From Symsagittifera roscoffensis (taxonomy: Eukaryota; Xenacoelomorpha; Acoela; Convolutidae): a DNA stretch of 64,000 nt. Positions 20,400 to 31,387 of this stretch are shown piece after piece (the first letter of the stretch is position 1; the number at the start of each line of letters is the position of its first letter). A program made the position numbers and the translations under genes. Location: contig NC_087067.1 in NCBI RefSeq assembly GCF_963678635.1, positions 20,022,596 to 20,086,595 on the forward strand, read 5' to 3'. The notes beneath the pieces were generated by a model. That model worked only from the letters and a program-made list of their open reading frames with translations, was not told the origin of the DNA and searched no databases.

Positions 20400-23140
20400 A
20401 AGTCTATTCCGATAATTTCTTCGAAATACGGAATAATAATCGCATATGCTTATTTGTTGAAGTGTTGTTCCAACCACCCGCAGAATGGTAAATAACTATG
20501 ACCTACGATGGTTGTTTTTCGTGTATAAGTAGGAACAACAAATACATGTAACCAAACCAGAGATATATTGTATCAAGGTCTCTTCATCTCCATTTGTAAA
20601 TCAAAACATTGATTTTAGAAGCCTGTTTTGTCAGTACCAAAAGAAACTATTTGTGAGTTTTTTTTGTAATTCAATCAGGCTGAAGATTAGAACAAAAAAT
20701 ACAAAACGGTGTGAGTGTCAGATTTTACTCTTGTTGTTCCAAGAAAGTGATGGAAAATTGTAAACTTGTTTTTAATTAGTTTGTTTCTTTAAAGAGTAAT
20801 ACCCAGTTTAATACAAGAACTAGTCAAATAATTTTAAAAAAAACTTAATAAAACTTTAAAGATTTTTATAGCCCAGCGTTTCTGTAGTCGGAACATTCTG
20901 TGCCTGCGGTCAACATTGTTCTCTCATTCACTTGGAACTTTTGTTGTAGTAACCCGGAAATCCAAAAAAACCAAAAAGATCCTGCGAAACTTTTTGTGAT
21001 TTTTGAGCAGAAAGGTTCCATCACAAGTATTTCATTGAGAAATCAAATGATTTTCTCTTAATACAAAAAGAAATTCAGGTGCTCAATTAGGGCACCCAGA
21101 TTGACCGGTGAATGCCTTCATTTTAGAAAACGATTGCACTGAGTTTCTAGCGTTAAAAATGTAATAATAAATTGATTTTTACAGCCGGTTTTTTTATGGT
21201 ACTGCGATTTCATTGTAAGAAATAACTTTTTTCGGCTGCGTTTTTTCAATGCAAAATCGAGTTCTCAAATTTTTTGCTTTTTTGATTTTCTGAACAATTT
21301 GAAGCAAAAAAAACTTTAGTCACTAAGCAGCAAAATTGCGATAGAGTTAGATTCCCCATCTGTAATAAACAAATTGTTTAGAAACTAAAACAGAAAAGAG
21401 ACCTCGATTAGTCTAAGTTATGTAAGTATTTATTTTCAGTTCCGCGATTTAGTTTAAGAATAACTATGGTCGAAATGAAGATTCTTCACTGAAGAGTCAT
21501 TTTCTGTAGATTGCTGCAGATTTTAATTTTTGCCTGAATGCCGATGTCCGTTTTACTTGGCAGATTTGAGCTTAGACAATCAGATTTTTGTAGTTTGATT
21601 GAAATTGGAGCTATTGGAACATTGGTCGAAGTGCATAAAAAGTGCATAAATTAGAAATTGATTGAAAAATGAAATTGGAGCTATCTGAAACTGAAAAGCA
21701 AAATCCGGCTCAGGGAACAATCAAAATTGAAATTGATTTCAGGCAAGTTAACTGATTCAAAAGACGCAAAAACGTAAACGATTCAAAGACGCAAAGCACC
21801 AATTTCAACTTGTTATTGCGTGTGGCGTAGATTTCAAAAAAAAAACTTTTTTTTATCACCAAAAACTATATGAGACAGACGAGGCATGTTAAACAGAAAT
21901 TGGAACATTCAAAACATGTTTTTTTTTCTCATGAAATAAACAGGAACATTTGAAATATGGGATTCGAGAAAACTTTGGTTTCGTTCAAACTCCCTCGTTT
22001 TGACTCTATTTCGTCTCAATTTATTAAGACGGTTTTATTGCGGTATTTTTTTTGTAGCTTCACCGCAATAACAGGCCTTCAACTAAGACAGTGTGCAATT
22101 AAGCCGATGTCTTCTCTTGATGCCATCGCTTGCTTTTTTAAATTACATTTTCGTAGTTGGGGAAACTTTCAAGGCCAGCAAATTAACTTCAGGGAAGAAA
22201 AAAAGAAAGACAAAAAATTCTTGCAGGAGACTATAATAAATTAGAAATTGGATTGGGAAATACGAATTGATTAACAGAACGACAAGGTATTGAGTATTGA
22301 TTTTGATGGTATGGAAAATGGGGCTTGCTAGAAATAGACAATGAGGATGGTATGATAGAATGACGTTATACAATTACAGGCATTCTAAGCAGATGTATCA
22401 GAAAACCTAACCAAAATATGGAACAGAAACTGGTTAATTCTTGTTTACACAGAAGGGGTTTTATGTATGCTAAATCACGTAATGTTTTAGATGCTATGTG
22501 GCGCCTATTGTGTTACATGTGGCTTCTATGCTATGTTGCGCCTTTCGCGGGATCTTTTTGGCTTTCCTGGCGACTACAAAACTGATACTAAACTTTTTTC
22601 AAAACATGTTTGAAACTCCATGCTCAAGCTGCGCGAATTTTTTTCTAAAGTTTTTCTGTTTCGGCTTTTGTCTATATCTGCTAACTGTACCACCCAAAAT
22701 TGAGTTTTTTTCCAGCACACCAGAAGAGATCTGGTTGTTTTGTTTTTTAGTTCTTCTCGCTTTGTCTGCAGAATGCAAATACATGTATAGATGTGCACAC
22801 AATGCAATCATTAAAAGCTCTGCGGCGGAAAAGATAAAACCGGGGGTTTTTATTTTTAGAAAGCCATTTCTTAATCCAATCTTTCTATATTTTCTAAAAC
22901 CAGTCAGGTGCCAGAAATTAATGCAAAAATCCAATAAAATAAGCTTAAAAAGAGGCTTAAAATGAATGAATAATATGAGGTCAATTTTGAAAGAAAATTT
23001 TTTAGCTAGTTTTACATAGCAATTTTACTATCAATTTTTATGGAAAAACAAGTTATAGAAGCTGGTTGAAAGCGTACGGAATTTTTGAAAACCCATAACA
23101 ATGGAAGAAAAACACGCTTTGCGATTTATTTTTGACAACT
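20400..23140. other. No supported gene
   Basis: The longest frame (22498-22965, plus strand) has no ATG at its 5' end, is built of hydrophobic low-complexity residues and matches no family I know; I leave it unannotated. The rest is AT-rich with no element ends. Confidence 0.45.
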
Positions 23141-23149
23141 GTGGGACGA

Positions 23150-23375
23150 AAACACTGTCAGGGTTGACCGATAACTCCTGGTCGAGAAGGTCACTTTGAA
23201 CGAAATATGAAGTCGAGTCGAGTCGGTCGACACATGTCAAACAGGATTTATAAATCATGAAACCATATTTATTTCCATTGTCTTGTCGAATTAGCTCGAC
23301 CCGAACTTTCGAATTTGCTCGACCCGAGCGAGATAAATTTCGAACGTGATCGAGATCGAGTTTGAACTCGACACA
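23150..23375. repeat. TCGA-rich patch (GAGTCGAG and GCTCGACCCGA motifs)
   Basis: Repeated AGTCGAGTCGAGTCGGTCGA, then GCTCGACCCGAAC and GCTCGACCCGAGCGAG, then ATCGAGATCGAG and AACTCGACA occur within 200 bp. The patch contrasts with the AT-rich surroundings and forms several short palindromes. Similar but shorter (GCTCGATCGC) phrases occur at 24,070-24,090 and 63,040-63,055, so it may be part of the dispersed repeat described there. Confidence 0.45.
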
Positions 23376-23610
23376 AAAGACAGTCTCGATTTTTTAATTT
23401 TTCTGCCGAACATTGATATTGCAACCATCTTTGTAAGTCAAAACACAAAATGAACAAAATGAACAGGGGTAGATTTCAAAAGGCAGCAAAAGGTCAAACA
23501 TGGTCATAGACAATTTCGAGAACAAATATTCAAAGATAAAAACGACACTTGGATAAATTTTCAGATACAAAAATTAGTGTTGTGCACCTTCTTTTAGGTA
23601 TCCAACTAAA

Positions 23611-24295
23611 ACCAGGATAGCCGGTTGCTGTGCAAGTTGCACAGAATGCTCCGACCACATTATCAGAAATTTTTCTCAAATAAAGGTCTTTTCTTGGACG
23701 TCGTGTGATGATAGAACTATACGAACGCGTAAAATTGAGCGAGTTAGGCATAAACAATTGTCTTCACAAAATATACATGCAAAAATTTTTAAAAAAATTA
23801 AAAAATTTGTTTTATAACTTCTTTTCAATTTTTGCTCTAATAAGTTATAAAACGTTTGAATTTTTTGCCACATGTGCGCAACAAGCTTCCAAAAAATTTT
23901 TCTTTATGCAAAAAAAAATGAAAGAACTTGTTTCTACTTGAGGAAAAACTATTTTTGGAAGCTTCTTTTAGCGCATATGTGGCAAAAAAATTTCGAAGGT
24001 ATTTAAAGTTTTCAGTGCAAAGAAGTTCTTAAATTTCTTTTCAGCCTAAAGTACTATGTTTTATATGAGCGAACGTAGCTCGATCGCTTTACTCGCTTGA
24101 AATTTGACTGAAACTGAAAAGTTGCACGCCATTTTTTTCGAAACTGGCACAGCTTTTTGGGAGTTTTTAAGAAAGCTGTAATATGAGTTTTTGCTTGAAC
24201 CATTCCGATGATTATTTGTAGTACCTGATTTTGCTTGGTAAAAAAAATAACAGAAAAAAACTAAACGCATCCGAACACAAAGTTCAGAATAATGG
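23611..24295. repeat. Dispersed repeat family (TGTGCA-AGT-TGCACA), copy 1
   Basis: The phrase AGGATAGCCGGTTGCTGTGC plus AAGTTGCACAGAATGCTCCG is shared with 62206-62340 and 62662-62800. It holds a 6-bp perfect stem TGTGCA/TGCACA with a 3-nt loop (23629-23643). Further along, GTAGTACCTGATTTTGC near 24220-24240 is shared with 63184-63215 (GAGGTACCTGATTTTGC). The element class is unknown. Confidence 0.6.
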
Positions 24296-24686
24296 TTTTT
24301 TGACGGTTTTTTCCTTGGTTGAAAATTTTCTTTGGTAAAGCTTGGTCGCAAAGAATTTCCTGTCGAGCACAGTCGACAGCAGTTTCCTTTATCAATTTGT
24401 CGCTCAAACACAGTCAAACTGAATAGTCAATCAATTGTTCATCTAAAAATCAGGCTTGTTCAACTTCTCAAAATGTCTTTTTCTCGGTTGGGTCGGAATG
24501 AATTCACTGGTAAAATTTTGGCCAATTGTTTCCTCGATTAGAAATAATTGTTGCAAAACAGTAACTATTCATTTTCTTGGCCTAAAATGCTCAAATTTCA
24601 TTTCCTTGATAGATTTTCTGGTGAACGAAAATCATACGCAATGAAAAGCATGGGGACGTAATTTTTAGGCCAAGCACAGTCAAAAA

Positions 24687-24808
24687 GCAATAAAACTTTG
24701 AAATGGCCAAGTAATTACACATGGTCTTTTTTGATCGACAAAGTGTGTTTAGACTGTTGGACCAAAAAGACCATGTGTAATTACTTGGCCATTTCAAAGT
24801 TTTATTGC
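24687..24808. repeat. Perfect 45-bp inverted repeat with 32-nt loop
   Basis: 24687-24731 and 24764-24808 are exact reverse complements over 45 of 45 bases. The arms begin GCAATAAAACTTTGAAATGG and include CCAAGTAATTACACATGG. The loop is 32 nt. A transcript from either strand would fold into a long, mismatch-free hairpin. It may be a recent inverted duplication or a hairpin RNA source. It is longer and more perfect than typical animal microRNA precursors. Confidence 0.95.
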
Positions 24809-25087
24809 TCGAAAAAATGCTTAATCGAATTCAGTCAAAACTTGTTTCATCAGATGTACAACTTTCGAAAATTCTCGGAGTAACTTTTTATTGGTCAAAA
24901 ACGTTCATTGGTCGTTCCTATTTTAATTCGAAAAACCACTACAAACAATGCCACATCTTCTAAGACTGCTTTATTGCAAGCATTTTAAAATTTTTATAAG
25001 GAAGCCATTATTATTAATGTGCAAAGCGACTCAAAGTTTTGTCATTTGGAGCAAAACATTTGTGCGCTACTTATTGCGTGCAAGTTT

Positions 25088-25176
25088 TGATCTGGGACCA
25101 GCCTGTCAACCTTTACAATTGCTAACCATATTAAAAAAAACGAGCTCACTCAAATTAATTAAATGAAGTTCAAAGG

Positions 25177-25214
<38 letters not shown>

Positions 25215-25862
25215 TAATTAAAAAATGTTCTGGCTGAAAATGGCATTGGTATCAGAGAAAAAGTTCAGACTTTTACTATATCTGAAGTTATTACCTAATA
25301 ACTTTGGGTTCAAGCTCTTCCCCAAAACCTAAAAATAGTTTCGCTTTGATTATTTTTGAATTGCAGGCACAAAAACGCAATATTTATTGGTTTGCTGCGA
25401 GTAATTGCAAACTAGCAATTCTTTAACAGAGCGACTCTCCTCGGATTGAACCGCTCGTGCTAATACTTTTGTACTATTTCTTTAGTATTTCTCCTCAAAT
25501 CTGTCACGAGACCTTTTTTCAAATAAAGTTGAAGAGCAGAGCATTTTAAGTTTTTATAGCAATTTTTATAGCTCAAAAAAGGAAAACAGTTTTTCTTCAT
25601 AAGCTGTTTTATTTGTTTGATTTTTCTAGCATTTTTTGTCAGGTAAAAGTTTCTTTTCAAGAAATGACGACTACCAGAAGTATTTGTAAAATTTGCAACA
25701 CAAAGTTTTCAAAACAAAGGAAAGAAACAACCTATTGAATTTTTTCTGGTAAAAACGGGAAAAATTTAAAGCTGCTGATTCAGAATTAAAAAGCTTGTAC
25801 AGAATTGTTGAAAAAAAATTAAAAAGGAAAAAACATGCGTTGCCAATGTGGGTAAAAAAAAA
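25088..25862. repeat. Duplicated block, copy 1 (pair with 30565-31366)
   Basis: Both copies begin ATCTGGGACCAGCCTGTCA, contain a long (TA)n run about 95 bp in, and end after TGCGTTGCCAATGTGGGTAA. From about 25340 to 25860 the copies are nearly identical, with only a few differences and one length change in a T run. The first third has diverged more. On the plus strand, MTTTRSICKICNTKF and, in another frame, SELKSLYRIVEKKLKR can be read, which hints at a decayed zinc-finger-type coding sequence. It is probably a mobile element of unknown class. Confidence 0.9.
25181..25212. repeat. (TA)16 microsatellite
   Basis: Uninterrupted TA dinucleotides; the duplicate copy at 30661-30711 has a longer run at the same place. 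Confidence 0.95.
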
Positions 25863-26520
25863 CTTTCAAATTTGACCAAAGTTTTTTTTATCGAAACGTC
25901 AACCAGGAAGTCAAAGACAAGAAATTAAGCATATCGTTGAAAAAAGGTAGTGCTCAAATATAGGATCCATAAAGTCTAGCTATGATACCCAGACCTCATT
26001 TTTTTGATTGTCCCGGCAAAGCTTGATATGTTCCGAACATCTCTACCAATTTTGCTACCGTCTTTTACTATGATGTGTATGTATAATTCTACCGTCTTTT
26101 AGTATGATGTGTATGTTTCCACCTTACTATTTAAATTCATGTGTTTTTTTACTGTCTCAACTGAAAAAAACTGAAAATCAAAGTTCCGGGAAGCAACATT
26201 TAAGGAGCAACATTTGGGGTTGAACCAACAATTGGAGTTGAGCAAGCAAACAAAATAGAAATTTTTTCTTCTGTTCGAATTTCCCTCGATTAATAACTAT
26301 CTTTCGGCTTTTCAAAATCATCGCGTAAACGTAGTTTTTGACTTTCTCGAACAAAACAAAGCCGAAAACCAAAACTACGGACGCAAGAAAAGGTTTGCAG
26401 TCGAAAGAATTGAATATAAAAGCATAATTAGGTTGTTATAACAACATGCCTAAAATTGGTTTCGCAGCAAACTCACAAGCCAGAATTTGTTAGAAATGAA
26501 TTTTTAAAAAATAAAAAATA
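25863..26520. other. No supported gene
   Basis: AT-rich. A short direct repeat (TACCGTCTTTTA(C/G)TATGATGTGTATGT) occurs at about 26057 and 26090; nothing else is recognisable. Confidence 0.5.
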
Positions 26521-27195
26521 GTTGCGGTACCAACATATTCAAATTTGGTTCAGAACAATATAAGCAGCTGACAACTAGCCGACATTATGAAAAACAGATA
26601 TTTTCTAAGAATTTGTTCCAACTAGTCGGGATAAGAAAGACAAATCAGTTTCATTTTTGAATCTTTGTCGGTAACATATGCAAACTTGGTTCTGAGCAAT
26701 ATAAGCAGCTGACAATTAGCCGACATTATTAAAATCAGATGTTTTTTAAGAACTTGTTCAAATTAGTCGGGGTACGAAAGACAAATCAGTTTCAATTTTG
26801 AATCTTTGTCGGTAAGTTGGCAACAAGAGGTTCTTATTCATCCTGAATTTTTTCAATTTTTCCTATTTTCAATTAAATTTTTCCAAGCACAAAAATTTAA
26901 CACCAATACAAGTGGAAATTTTCAAGAGTTATTTGACTTGATAATTATCGACATATTGTTAAACTGTCTGATTTTGTTTTCGCGAGATAATTACAGGTCA
27001 GAAACAGAAGTTGTATGAAATGAATTAAAAAAAAAAAAAGTTGCGGTACCAGCATACGCAAATATATAAGCAGCCGACAACTAGCCCACATTATAAAACT
27101 GATTTTTTGAAAGAATTTCCTCAAATTGACTCAAACTGATTGATGTATGAAAAAAAATCTTCTTCATTTTTGAATTTTTGTCAGAAAGCTGGCAA
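26521..27195. repeat. Three degenerate copies of an about 140-bp repeat
   Basis: ATAAGCAGCTGACAACTAGCC with following GACATTAT occurs at about 26560, 26701 and 27065. Each copy is preceded by a CATATxCAAA phrase and followed about 70 bp later by TTTTTGAATCTTTGTC or a close variant. The first two are 141 bp apart. The third is separated by about 220 bp of unrelated AT-rich DNA and is more diverged. Confidence 0.8.
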
Positions 27196-28415
27196 TAGTT
27201 AGCTCCTATCCAATCTGAGTTTTGTTTTTATTTTTTTTCCAAATTTCAATCACTTTTTACGTTTTTAAGCAATTTAAGATGTTTCATATGAAAAATAATC
27301 TGTGCGGGACAGTGTCATTTAAATTCGTTATTCTGAATCTTTTCGATTTTTTTAAACGTTTTAGCCATACCATTGAATAAATTGATTATATAAATTGATG
27401 TCAAAAAATTAGTCTTAAGACTAACATAATAATAATAGAAGTTCCAAAAATGAATTGAATTAAAATATCAGAGCTTTTGCAGATCAGATTAACTCGACAT
27501 TTAGCGGCAAAAAACTTTTACGTACTCAAACCAATTATCACTGAACCTTTTTTTTTAAAAAAAGGCATTTTTTTATCCTAACATGGTTTTATGCACTTGC
27601 GTTTATTGTAGAACTTTTGTTTACTTACAGCTGAGATCTGAATTTTAGCCTGTGGTAACTTCAGATGGTTGAAACGCACGAAAATAACAGAGGCCGAATT
27701 TTTTTGCAGTATTTACTGAAAATTGAATGTGCCTGCAATGTTACTACTTATTAGTTCACTTTTGAATTTTCAATTTTAAGATTTTCAGTCCGCTCAAAAC
27801 AACTTAGATATCCCAATTTCTGTTAACAAGAGAATGCTTTCTGTTAACATTTTCCTAAAATAAAAAAAAATGATATGAAATTTTTATAGAATGAAAATAA
27901 TAGCAATCAGAGAACTGTTGCACTGTATTCTAAGTCGTATAAAGTGTTGGTGCTAATAGAATATCTATCTTAGGTCTAAAACGTTTCAGTCTTCACTTGT
28001 TTGGTCCAAATAAATTAAATTAGCTTCATCGAGAACCAAACAAAAGAATTTTTTGCATTTTCGTCTTCAAAATCTAATTGAAAGTCTCTAGTTATACATT
28101 ATCAAGGTTTTCTACTTGCTGGTTTAACTTAAGACCTCTCAATTGGTTGCCAACTTCTCAGCAGTCAACACAAACAGATTTGGGGCAACCACAACAAACC
28201 AAAGCAGTCGTAACAGTTTGATTTCTTTCTCTTTTCTTTTGACTCCAACTTCATTTAATTTTTCAAAATCTTTGATCCTAAAATTATAAACCCGTTGCAT
28301 AGCTCTAGATAGACAAATTTCTGAAACGAAGTTTGCAGTGCGCTTTCACATCTTACATTTTTGGCATTTTTGTGGAATTTGACTAAAGTGATTTTATTAG
28401 GAGCTCGCTTAATAC
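27196..28415. other. Gene-free AT-rich DNA
   Basis: No supported coding sequence, RNA gene or repeat terminus. Confidence 0.5.
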
Positions 28416-28419
28416 TGCT

Positions 28420-29130
28420 AGCTTTGACTTTCGAAAAAGGTTATACAGAAAAGTTGTGCTCAGGGTGGTTTTTACAGACAAATTTTGTTAAAAAGCAGTT
28501 GTCAACTAAATGTTTTGTTGTCTTGAGCTCAAACTTAGAAAAATATTTTAGTATTAATCTTTTTTCGTGAAGTTATAGGGGTTTAGAGATTGGTCAATTA
28601 GGGATAATTAACGTATATTTTGTGCTATTAATTGTAAGCGGAAGTTAAAACCGTCTAAGAAACCGTCCTAAATTGAACAGAGGCTTGCTATTTGGTCTGA
28701 TTGGGACTAGAACAACATACCAACAGGATATTTAATTTAAATTATAACTTCAAGAAACAAACCAATTTTTAAATTTTCGAATGCTTGCAAATTTTACTAA
28801 AATTACTATAACTGTTTTGACTTTCCTATCGAAGGTAACGGAATTTTTGTGCTCGGGTGGTTTTTGTTTCAGACAAATTTCGACTTTTTAATTGGCCATT
28901 TTTCACGGAATTTTTCTTATATCATTCGAAAAGTATTGAAAAGTGTTGTCTTGAGCTCAAAATCGAAAAGATATTTCACCTGTGATCATTTTTTGTAAAG
29001 TTACGGGGGTTTAACGATTGCCGTTTCGGTCATTTTTGGACAATTAACGTGCAATATATTTCGCGCTATTAACGCGTAAGCGGAGTGTTAATCCGTCTTA
29101 GAAATCGTTCAAAATTGGTTCAAGGAAGCT
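28420..29130 (+). repeat. Two tandem copies of an about 290-bp dispersed repeat (CTTGAGCTC family)
   Basis: Each copy has, in order, GTGCTC(A/-)GGGTGGTTTTT, CAGACAAATTT, GTTGTCTTGAGCTCAAA, a GGGGTTTA block, GGACAATTAACGT (or GGATAATTAACGT) and GCGCTATTAACGCGTAAGCGG (or TGTGCTATTAATTGTAAGCGG). Copies start near 28440 and 28850. Other copies lie at 33293-33450, 50185-50360 (plus) and, inverted, at 51690-51890 and 52030-52200. No coding capacity is evident. Confidence 0.8.
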
Positions 29131-29589
29131 TATTTAGTGATTTTTTAATAGGAGCAAAATCTATCACTTTGCACTTAGTATGGTGTGTGGGGGATGTTCT
29201 TACAAAAAATCTCCAAAATAAAAAAAACTAAAATTTACATTATTACGTTTAACTTTTTAATGTTATTAATGAACTATAGACCTTAAAAGGCAGTCGGAAA
29301 ACTCAAGGCTTCGCCCTAAAACGAGCAGTTTTGCCTAATGTTCGTGCATCAACTTCTAAAAATTTGTTTCTTAAAACTGCTGTATCTGATTAAAACTCTC
29401 CTGGGACAATTTTCAGATTGTTACATGGATCGGTTTTTGAAATGCGTAATTTATAACTCAAAGAAAACTACGGTTAACAGTTAAGTTTTGCTAAATATTT
29501 TACAGTATAGAATAATTTTAGTAAAGTATAGAATAATTTTAGAATAAATAAAAGTACAGTTAAAAGTACCCCAAATAAAGATAAATGAT

Positions 29590-30560
29590 TCATCTTGCTA
29601 ACAAATGCAGAATACTTCAAACGAGATAATTTCAGCTAAACTAACAAAACTGAAAAATGTAAAGCAAAAATTTAAATGATTTGGATGAAAACAGTAAAAA
29701 TAATTGCCTAAATAACCCCAAACTTGTATTTGTAAAATAAAGTTTAAAACTATTGCTGGGAGAAAAACTTCTCAAATTTTGTCACAATTAATCTGAAAAC
29801 CAAAGAAAATCAGATCAACTATTCTAGAAAAAAATTGAAAAATTTTAATGTATTTGAAACATAAATTCGAAAAATAGTGTTTTAACTTGATACTACATAG
29901 TGGCGGATCTAAGATTTTTTCAAGGAGGGGGCGGTTTTTTGAAAAATTTTCAAAAATGTAGCCAAAATTTTTTAAGGTCGGTCAAAAAATGATGTTTTGA
30001 ACTCTCCCAGATCCTGAAAAAGTCTCCGTTTTGGCCAATTTGTTTTTGCGCTGCAGGCAAAAATTTGTACAAAAAGGTCAAAAATAGCGTTTGTAGGCAC
30101 TTCTTTAAAAATTTTAAATTGCGTTTTTTCGGCGGGCGCTCCGCTAAAAGTTAGAATAGTTTAGCGCCCAAGGCGCATTCAGAAATATTTTAGGGTCCTT
30201 CTGCCAAAATTGGATATTTAAAGACAGTATAAAGAGGGGACCCGTGTGTAGTAGGGGTCCAATCACCAAGGGGGGGGGGCAGCGGACCCCCCTCCCCGCC
30301 CTTCTTTTAATCCACCCTGATACTACACTTGACCTACTACAAAATTTTTTATATAATCAAATTTGTGTGTAAAATCGAGCTAATTTTTTCTTCCGATTTG
30401 TTTCCTTTTGTTGTATCTTCGCACTTCCTTATCAAGAATTAGCATTTTACAAGAATCCAATTCAGTGTTGCAGGGTGGTGGATTAAAAAAATTTTTGACG
30501 TTCAATTTCATTAAACTTTCATTGAGTTTCTGGTCCTCATATAGTGACAACAAAATTAGT
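29590..30560 (+). repeat. Duplicated segment, copy A (pair with 35035-35600)
   Basis: The phrases CTTGCTAACAAATGCAGAATAC, AAACTGAAAAATGTAAAG, GATTTGTTTCCTTTTG and GCATTTTACAAGA occur in the same order in both segments. Copy A is longer because it carries a MITE (29898-30319) that copy B lacks. Upstream parts (29330-29460 versus 33560-33680, both with ATGGATCGGTTTTTGAAATGCG) extend the duplication, so the original block was probably more than 1.5 kb. Confidence 0.85.
29898..30319 (+). mobile_element. hAT-type MITE (GGGCGGAT family), copy 2, with exact 8-bp target duplication
   Basis: The ends read TAGTGGCGGATCTAAG and, reverse-complemented, CAGGGTGGATTAAAAG. Identical octamers ATACTACA flank it (29890-29897 and 30320-30327). 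The paralogous segment at 35355-35375 shows the unoccupied site (GATATTACACTTG). The 422-bp body contains a G9 run and C-rich ends and no coding sequence. It shares length and internal phrases with 7010-7423 and 48873-49282. Mobilisation would depend on a hAT transposase supplied elsewhere. Confidence 0.92.
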
Positions 30561-30564
30561 GCAA

Positions 30565-30656
30565 TATTTCATCTGGGACCAGCCTGTCAGCCTTTAGGAT
30601 TGCTAACCATTTTCAAAAAAACGAGCTGACTCAAATGAATTAAATTAAGTTCAAAA

Positions 30657-30715
<59 letters not shown>

Positions 30716-31366
30716 TTTTAAAAACGTTCTGGTTGAAAATGGCACTGGTATCAGAGAAGAATTTCTGACTTTTACTATATATCTGAAGTTATAACCAAAT
30801 AATTTTGGGTTCAAATTTTTCCCCAAAATCTAGAAAAAAAATTTCGCTTTGATTATTTTTGAATTGCAGGCACAAAAACGCAATATTTATTGGTTTGCTG
30901 CGAGTAATTGCAAACTAGCAATTCTTTAACAGAGCGACTCTCCTCGGATTGAACCGCTCGTGCTAATACTTTTGTACTATTTCTTTAGTATTTCTCCTCA
31001 AATCTGTCACGAGACCTTTTTTCAAATAAAGTTGAAGAGCAGAGCATTTTAAGTTTTTATAGCAATTTTTATAGCTCAAAAAAGGAAAACAGTTTTTCTT
31101 CATAAGCTGTTTTATTTGTTTGATTTTTCTAGCATTTTTTGTCAGGTAAAAGTTTCTTTTCAAGAAATGACGACTACCAGAAGTATTTGTAAAATTTGCA
31201 ACACAAAGTTTTCAAAACAAAGGAAAGAAACAACCTATTGAATTTTTTTCTGGTAAAAACGGGAAAAATTTAAAGCTGCTGATTCAGAATTAAAAAGATT
31301 GTACAGAATTTTTGAAAAAAAATTAACAAGCGAAAAGCATGCGTTGCCAATGTGGGTAAAAAAAAA
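30565..31366. repeat. Duplicated block, copy 2 (pair with 25088-25862)
   Basis: Nearly identical to copy 1 over its last 500 bp. It is inserted exactly where the A/B segment alignment (with 35035-35600) ends, which suggests that it interrupted copy A. Confidence 0.9.
30661..30711. repeat. (AT)25 microsatellite
   Basis: Uninterrupted AT dinucleotides inside duplicated block copy 2. Confidence 0.95.
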
Positions 31367-31387
31367 CTGCAGACGGGGGGGGGGGGG

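Noticed and set aside
20215-20415. Repetitive IAKIALNL-type peptide
   Set aside because: It is explained by a 24-bp tandem repeat whose length is a multiple of three.
22498-22965. 155-residue hydrophobic open frame on plus
   Set aside because: It begins at GTG rather than ATG, is a low-complexity mix of Phe/Leu/Ser/Cys from T-rich DNA, and overlaps equally open minus frames. No splice site, signal or motif supports it.
28361-28570. 69-residue plus frame
   Set aside because: It lies in a dispersed repeat whose other copies do not keep the frame open.
25460-31163. Identical 66-residue minus frames at 25460-25660 and 30963-31163
   Set aside because: Identity extends well beyond both frames into non-coding parts of the duplicated block, so it reflects recent duplication and not protein conservation. 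The translation is lysine-rich low complexity.
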